64,000 bases of DNA, taken from contig CM057224.1 of assembly GCA_029891385.1 (NCBI GenBank), positions 35,531,005 to 35,595,004 of the forward strand, written 5' to 3'. Both the position numbers and the translations under genes were made by a program. The stretch is from Erythroxylum novogranatense (taxonomy: Eukaryota; Streptophyta; Magnoliopsida; Malpighiales; Erythroxylaceae). This document shows positions 58,450 through 64,000 of this stretch, one piece after another. Numbering within the stretch: position 1 is the first letter of the stretch; every line of letters starts with the position of its first letter. The notes under the pieces are model-generated. The model ran no database searches and had not been told where the DNA came from. It saw only the letters and a list, made by a program, of their open reading frames with translations.

Positions 58450-59100
58450 ATCCGAACATGGACGATTCTGAGGTGAAGCGGGTGATGATTGATACGGCAG
58501 CTTCTACGACCTGTCAGATTGAGGCCTTCAAGGATGAAGGTACCAAGATCGTCTACTACCTACTGACGGCCCAATCAAAGGAGTAACCGGCGTCGATACC
58601 CGTCGCCGGGTGAATTTGAAAGTGAAGTTCGGGCAGAAGCCATGCGAGATAGAAAAGACGTTGAGTTCCTAGTCGTCAAGTTTCAAGGAGCGTACAACGC
58701 AATAATCGGGCAGGCTACTCAAAACGCCCTCAGATCAGTCGTCTCCACATACTACCAAACTATGAAGTTCCTGACACTCCACGGAGTTGGTATTGTCAGG
58801 AGTCAGCAGAGAATCGCCAGGGAATGTTACTTGGCATAAACAAAAACACTAGATGGGGCGGTAGTCCTGATGAGCTTCCTTGACGGGAGAGTCGATAAGA
58901 AGAGAGGAATAATGAAGCCCGCCAAGCAGGACTCGTGCTTCTTAGTGAAGACAGGGACAGGACAACCACTCGTTCCGAAGGCGCTAGGCAGAAGGCAACA
59001 AAATTCTACAAGAGTAAAGCCAAGCAACACAAAGATCGGGGGATACGCCCCGTGAAAAGTCGATGCCACGGAACTCTGGGAAGCTGAAGGCGCCCTACCT
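58450..59100 (+). pseudogene. Gypsy aspartic-protease remnant and linker
   Basis: Frames contain VMIDTAASTT (the D-T-G catalytic site changed to D-T-A) and FLVVKFQGAYNAIIGQATQNAL, a Tat protease C-terminal word, plus RVNLKVKFG. Frequent stops. No reverse transcriptase follows. Confidence 0.7.
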
Positions 59101-59289
59101 GTAGATAAGTTTTATTTTGATTAATGTTTGTTCATTACTGTTTTTGTACAAAATCTGTGGGTACCTTTTTCCTGTCCCTATCGATGAGATTTTTAACGAC
59201 CACGCCTCATTATCATCAATAAAGGGTTTCAAATTTCTCGGCAAACTGTTTAGCAAATCGTTCAAAGGGAAGCCTATCAATATTGTTCG

Positions 59290-60070
59290 ACATTCTCCAT
59301 AGATCGACCACGGTCGGTCGGGTCGCCAAGACAAGATCCTTGGGACCCTCGCCATCGCCATTGTTCGGCATTCTCTATAGATCGACCACGATCGGTCAGG
59401 TCGCCAAGACAAGATCCTTGGGACCCTCGCCATCGCCATCGCTCGGCATTCTCCATAGATCGACTAAGGTCGATCGGTCGCCAAGACAAGATCCTTGGGA
59501 CCCTCGCCATCGCCATCGCTCAGCATTCTCCATAGATCGACCACGGTCGGTCGGGTCGCCAAGATAAGATCCTTGGGACCCTCGCCGTCGCCATCGCTCG
59601 GCATTCTCCATAGATCGACTAAGGTCGATCGGTCACCAAGACAAGATCCTTGGGACCCTTGCCATCGCCATCGCTCGACATTCTCCATAGATCGACCACG
59701 GTCTGTCGGGTCGCCAAGACAAGATCCTTGGGACCCTCGCCATCGCCGTCGCTCGGTATTCTCCATAGATCGACCACGGTCGGTCGGGTCTCCAAGATAA
59801 GATCCTTGGGACCCTCGCCATCGCCATCGCTTGGCATTCTCCATAGATCGACTAAGGTCGATCGGTCGCCAAGACAAGATCCTTGGGACCCTCGCCATCG
59901 CCATCGCTCGGCATTCTCCATAGATCGACCACGGTCGGTCGGGTCGCCAAGACGAGATCCTTGGGACCTTTCGCTCGCCTTCGATACAGATTGACAAAGG
60001 TCGATCGGTCGCCAAGGCAGAATCGTCGAGACCGTAGCTCGGCCTCAATTATAGATCGACCTCAAAGCTG
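59290..60070. repeat. 77/78-bp minisatellite inside the gypsy element
   Basis: Nine near-identical units, counted by GATCCTTGGGACC at 59,335, 59,413, 59,490, 59,568, 59,645, 59,723, 59,801, 59,878 and 59,956, with a degenerate tenth to ~60,070. Units are of two types: type A (CCACGGTCGGTCGGGTCGCC) and type B (CTAAGGTCGATCGGTCGCC), in order A A B A B A A B A. Both strands are open in several frames, which is a by-product of period 78. Confidence 0.9.
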
Positions 60071-60199
60071 GTCGGCCATGAGCGACTTTACCAAACTACA
60101 CTATGATCGAAAACAGAAAGCGAAAACACAGAAAGTAACTTCAAAAAAGAATTTTATTATTGTAGATTGATCCTGGCCACAAGCCCGACCAGGTGAGCT

Positions 60200-62448
60200 C
60201 TACAACATGGGAGAAGGGGAACTACCAACAGCTGAAGGAGAAGGAGAATACCCAGGGGAATACCCAGGGGAAGCCTCGGAAGCGGGCGGAAGAGATGAAG
60301 TAGGAGCGGGACCCGGGGGAGCAACCGGAGGAATATCTTCACTAGGAAGCTCTTCCTCTCCGGAGAGCGACACAATGAGAATAGGAGCAGGACCCGGGGG
60401 AGCAACCGAAGGAACATCTTCACCAGGGAGCTCTTCCTCTTCGGAGCTGAGATCTAGCTCCTCATTTGGAACGTCGCGCGGTTCTCCCTCGACTTTCTTC
60501 GTCATCTCCTCCAAAGAAAGCCCAAAAGTCATGGGAATAAGCCGCCAAGATACTCTTGAATGAAGGGCATGCCACCCCTCAGAGCATAGAGCTTGGGCCC
60601 CTCTTCAGAACCGAGAGGGCTACCTCACAGGCGAGCTCCAAACTCTCCTCGTACAAGAACCGCCTCTTCCATCGCTTGATCGCTTCGATCCGCTGCTCCC
60701 GCATAGAGCGCCGCACCTCCCGCAAGGTGTTCTCGGCTCTATCTCTATCCACCATGGCGGAATGGCAGTCTTGGCGACACTTCTTGTTGATCTCCCGCTC
60801 CGCCCTCACAATCTTCCTCCACTCCTCATTCTCCTTCTCCCTCCTCTCTCTCTCCTTCTCCCTCTCCTCCTCTACTTCGGCCAGTCGAGCCGTCAAAGCT
60901 CCCATCTCCCCCTCCTGGGCCTTCTTCTCCTCTTCAAGGGACGCGTTTTTAGCCTGAAGGAGGTCTCTCCCCTCCTTTACCTATGACAGCTCGCCTTTCA
61001 AACCCTTCATCTGATCATGGAGATCCTGGACTTTCTGGTCCAGAGTCTCCAAACGCTGCAAAGACGCAAAGGGACATCGTCATGCACCAGCATACCAAGA
61101 CGAACGAGTGAGAACCCAACTCCAGTTACCTTTCTTCTCCATGAACCGCTCGTCCATGGGAGTAACCCTCTCAAGAAGTAGCGGGACACCTCGAGGTCTC
61201 CGATCGACACGTCCTTGCCTAACTTGATGGCGGTTCCCACTACCCAAGGCTCACTACCGCGCCTTCTCCTTGCATTTCTTCTGTTTACCTGCTCCGGCTT
61301 GACTGGCCGGGCGGGATGGAAGGTCACCCAGCCGAACCAACCTCTTCCTCTTAAGAGGAGGACCCGCGTCCTCCTCCTCCTCCTCTACCACTGGTACAAT
61401 CGGCAATGGCTCCGACGCAATAGGAAGGCCCCCGGCATAGGGAGCACCCGCCGGCACAGCCGAGGAGACCAACCCCGCAGACAAAGCGGCGCCCTCACCG
61501 GTGTCCGCCTCACTCCCCTTCTTCCGAGAGGCCTGCTTCCTTGACGTAGAAGCTTGGGCGGGCATCCTCACCATGGCTGCACAATGATAAATTGAGTTAG
61601 AGAACAAAACTAATGCACAAAAGTTCAACAATTAATACAATCACGAGGAGTCAACCGGATAGAGCGGTTTCCTCCTTTAGCCCACTAATACGAGGAGGGG
61701 GGTCGACGAGGAAAGAATCGGCCGAGGCCCCCCTGGGGTATCCCTGAATGAGCCGAGCAAAATCGTATATGCCAAGCTCCTTGATACGACGGACCACCTC
61801 CCACTCCTCCCTGCTAAGGGACAAGGTCGACGAATCATTCCATTGCTCGACCAGAGGATACCTCCATGGTCGGCACTCAGAGGAAGATCCTGGGGGCTTC
61901 ACAAAGAAATACTTGGTCTGCCAGGAAGAAATTTTTTAGGGTGTCCTGGCCGGGCGATACCGAGCATCTCTATATTGCAGAAAGGGGATTCCAGCCCAGG
62001 AGCTTGGACTATGGCTCATCCTCAGGAAATGACGAGAATCTTGACGAGAGGCGGATGGCGAACGATGGCACAAAGAATGCCAACCCGTTTATAAACCTCC
62101 AACTGTTCGGAGGAATTTGGCTCGACAATAACCCGAACATGGCGCACACCTCGTCAATAATCAGGGCGTATGTCACGGAGCCTCACGCCTAATCGAGAAA
62201 AAGCTCCCGGAGACGGCGAAGTATCCACTGAAGTTGTTGTGGATCCGCTCATTCCTAAAGGCCAGTCGGGGCCCCCAAGACGTAGGAATATTATACTTAA
62301 GAATCAATTTGTTCAACTCCCCCACGGTCATCGATGATGCAGTCTTTGGCGGCAACTCCACAACTAAACCATCTTTTCTCTCTCTCATCGATATCTCCTC
62401 CGCACCTCCGACCATGCTCCCAGAACTACCCGTCGACATGTTCACCAA
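60200..62448 (-). pseudogene. Antisense ORF of a Tat-type gypsy element (decayed)
   Basis: Minus-strand pieces in one order: 62,448-62,173 (ASSMTVGELNKLILKYNIPTSW, NNFSGYFAVSGSFF), then a degenerate ~270 bp, 61,902-61,651 (SSECRPWRYPLVEQW), 61,631-61,254 (acidic then PPLKRKRLVRLGD), a coiled-coil rich in Glu/Arg 60,905-60,579 (LAEVEEEREKERERREKENEEW), and a Pro/Glu-rich tail to 60,200 with a repeated SVAPPGPAP unit. This domain order is known from antisense ORFs in Tat/Ogre-lineage retrotransposons. Stops between pieces show it is broken. Confidence 0.7.
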
Positions 62449-63205
62449 GAAAAAGACTTTTGGAAAAGAAGAGGGAATGAAGAAAAAGGACGTACCTAAT
62501 CAGGGGTTCGAAATAAGAAAATCAGACGACGACGTGAAAGGAAATTTCTGAGAACCGCGAATGACAAAGAATAAGCGAAGACAAAGTGTAAGCGGGAGAA
62601 CGAAAGCAAAAGGTAAAAACCGCCACAACTCTTCGACTATGAGTATTTATAGAGGGTCGACAGAAGGAACACTCGAAAGTGACCAAATCGGACTACGACA
62701 CGTGGAGAAAATCCGAGCTATGCTCAGACACGCCGCATGATCTAAGCCACAAGAATTAGGGTTGTTCGAAATCCGGAAAGGAGCGGTAGTTGAAAGGACG
62801 TCGGAGGACGGTACCTGACAACTACACAAAGACGATACGTTTGATTCGAATAGCGGTTGTCGAGAGCACGCTACCGTCAAATAATAAATGTTTCAAGTCA
62901 AGTCATCACATGATGGCTATCCGACCTACCATAGCGCAAGTCGTCACGCGATAAGTCTTAGAGACCGATCGATCGGGGTCCTCGGTCAATCGACCCCGAT
63001 AGCGATCGAGCACGACTAGTCGGCACCGGACCGATCGAAACTGCGCCGAGCAATCCCATGGCCAAGACTCTGAAGGCCAATACCGACCGATCGACCACCT
63101 TATGAGCGACCTTGCTTACGAGTTATGAGGAAACCGACGAACGCCAACGTCCAACATACTCCTTCGACCGCTTCTTCGCTTTCGACTCGAGGAGTATGGG
63201 GCTTA

Positions 63206-63599
63206 TGGTTGGTCGGCTATATTGGACCCGAGCCCAATCCCACAGGCCGATCGGTCGGTCTCACATCCACCAATTAATTCGGGCTTGACCCACATATCCA
63301 TGGCCCAACAGTAGAAGAATATCTCCCATGCAGATACGTAAAGACCTAAACCTAATGAAAACCATATAAAAGGTATTATTCTCATAACAGAGTGACGCAT
63401 AATCATAAACCTAGCTTTATCTCGTGTTTATCAACTTCACCTTCACCGAAAACCGACTTGGCGTCGGAGGGCTAATCGGGACACAACTCCGTCAAGCCTT
63501 CTTTGTTTTGCGGTATTTTATATCGAATTCACCATGTAAGCATCGAATCATATGGAAAGACAACTGAACGTTCAATCTCGCCGAATCCCAAGATAACCA
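63206..63599 (+). repeat. 3' LTR of the gypsy element (shortened)
   Basis: Starts TGGTTGGTCGGC after a purine tract and ends ..GATAACCA before the ATATT target duplication. About 265 bp shorter than the 5' LTR; the missing part lies in the region homologous to 56,620-56,900. Confidence 0.8.
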
Positions 63600-63604
63600 A
63601 TATT

Positions 63605-64000
63605 GAACATTATTACATGCCTTTACACGATCACCCTTACATTGACTGTAATTATACATCAAATTGAAAGTATTGTAAAGTAAAAATCACACGCTTGCAT
63701 TTAGAATATGAATGTTGTAAAAATAGGTTTATCAGGCACACATCTAAAGAATAATGACCGCGCGGATTCTTTAGTTTTACAATTTTTTAATATATTAGGT
63801 AAAAATATATTTTAAAATCGACATTTACAATATAATACAATTTAATATTTACAATTTTAAAATGTTAAACGTATTTTCAGAACTTTTAAAATTAGCTCTA
63901 AATAGATGAAAATTTCACAAGTTTAATTCTCTATCAATTAAATATTACGTCAATATTAATATAATATTACTTTTATATTTATAAATAAAAATAATTTCTA
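63605..64000. other. AT-rich flank, nothing recognised
   Basis: Plain AT-rich DNA to the window end, no gene or repeat seen. Confidence 0.5.

Larger units (their letters stand above)
56299..63599 (+). mobile_element. Ty3/gypsy Tat-type element, non-autonomous
   Basis: 7.3 kb element flanked by ATATT target duplications (56,294-56,298; 63,600-63,604). LTRs at 56,299 to ~56,957 and 63,206-63,599 both begin TGGTTGG.TCGGCTATATT; the right one is shorter through internal loss. A purine-rich tract (GAGGAGTATGGGGCTTA) precedes the right LTR. The interior holds gag and a protease-like remnant but no reverse transcriptase or integrase words; then a minisatellite and an antisense ORF remnant. This matches a Tat-lineage element that lost or never had pol. 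Confidence 0.83.

Noticed and set aside
59095..60048. Long open frames on both strands with repeated MAMARVPRILSW / GSQGSCLGD-type peptides
   Set aside because: They arise from the 77/78-bp minisatellite; frames are open on both strands and shift with each 77-bp unit, so they are not a protein family.
59290..60070. Regular repeats resembling a CRISPR array
   Set aside because: Whole units repeat, with no unique spacers, and the context is a plant gypsy element.
60207..60957. Plus-strand frames opposite the antisense ORF
   Set aside because: Ser-rich mirror of the Glu/Arg-rich coiled-coil codons; the minus strand carries the meaningful protein pattern.

Overview
The window is nuclear DNA of a flowering plant, probably a eudicot. 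The genes are intron-rich with GT..AG splice sites, the intergenic DNA is AT-rich, and the gene families are plant-specific (group D MAPKK, L-type lectin receptor kinase, SAMBA, SYP22-type syntaxin, ACD11-binding RRM protein). They are embedded in Ty1/copia, Ty3/gypsy, LINE and MITE-like sequence. I saw no rRNA, tRNA, CRISPR array or organellar genes. Exon coordinates were derived by eye from reading frames, splice consensus and family resemblance.

Layout: 0-1.45 kb is a decayed copia tail. 1.45-4.0 kb is AT-rich and gene-free. 4.08-5.07 kb (+) is an intronless MKK10-type MAPKK whose activation loop lacks both usual phosphosites. 5.69-7.97 kb (-) is an L-type lectin receptor kinase with a frame break after its membrane segment. 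8.6-34.2 kb is a mosaic of duplicated gene blocks. It contains three intact SAMBA genes (8.9-10.0 -, 13.2-14.2 -, 30.9-31.9 +), two intact PIG-X/PBN1-like genes (14.7-16.5 +, 27.1-29.0 -), a SYP22-like syntaxin (17.2-19.5 -) and an inverted copy of it lacking exon 1 (24.4-26.4 +). These form a large inverted duplication (arms about 11.5-20.6 and 23.6-33.1 kb) around a ~3 kb spacer that holds a single MAM33/p32 mitochondrial-matrix gene (22.08-23.55 +).

34.2-39.3 kb is a second, smaller fold-back (arms ~2.5 kb, spacer ~0.13 kb). Its arms repeat the divergent 5' ends of the MAM33 gene and of a BPA1-like gene, plus the end of a copia element. BPA1 coding exon 1 (6 bp) lies at 37,983 and exon 2 only at 50,821. 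The ~12.8 kb intron between them holds a copia element (38,477-50,699, GGAAT target duplication) that itself carries a second copia. 54.6-55.2 kb (-) encodes a small single-pass membrane protein. 56.3-63.6 kb is a Ty3/gypsy element of Tat type (ATATT target duplication) with gag and protease remnants but no reverse transcriptase seen, a 77/78-bp minisatellite and a decayed antisense ORF. The rest to 64 kb is AT-rich.

Main interpretation: this is a rearrangement hotspot in which gene blocks were copied in inverted orientation. Gene 5' ends were exchanged with transposon sequence: each SAMBA copy has a different upstream neighbour, and the MAM33 gene abuts a truncated MITE-like element. Opposed transcripts of SAMBA, PIG-X and syntaxin could in principle form dsRNA; that is inference.
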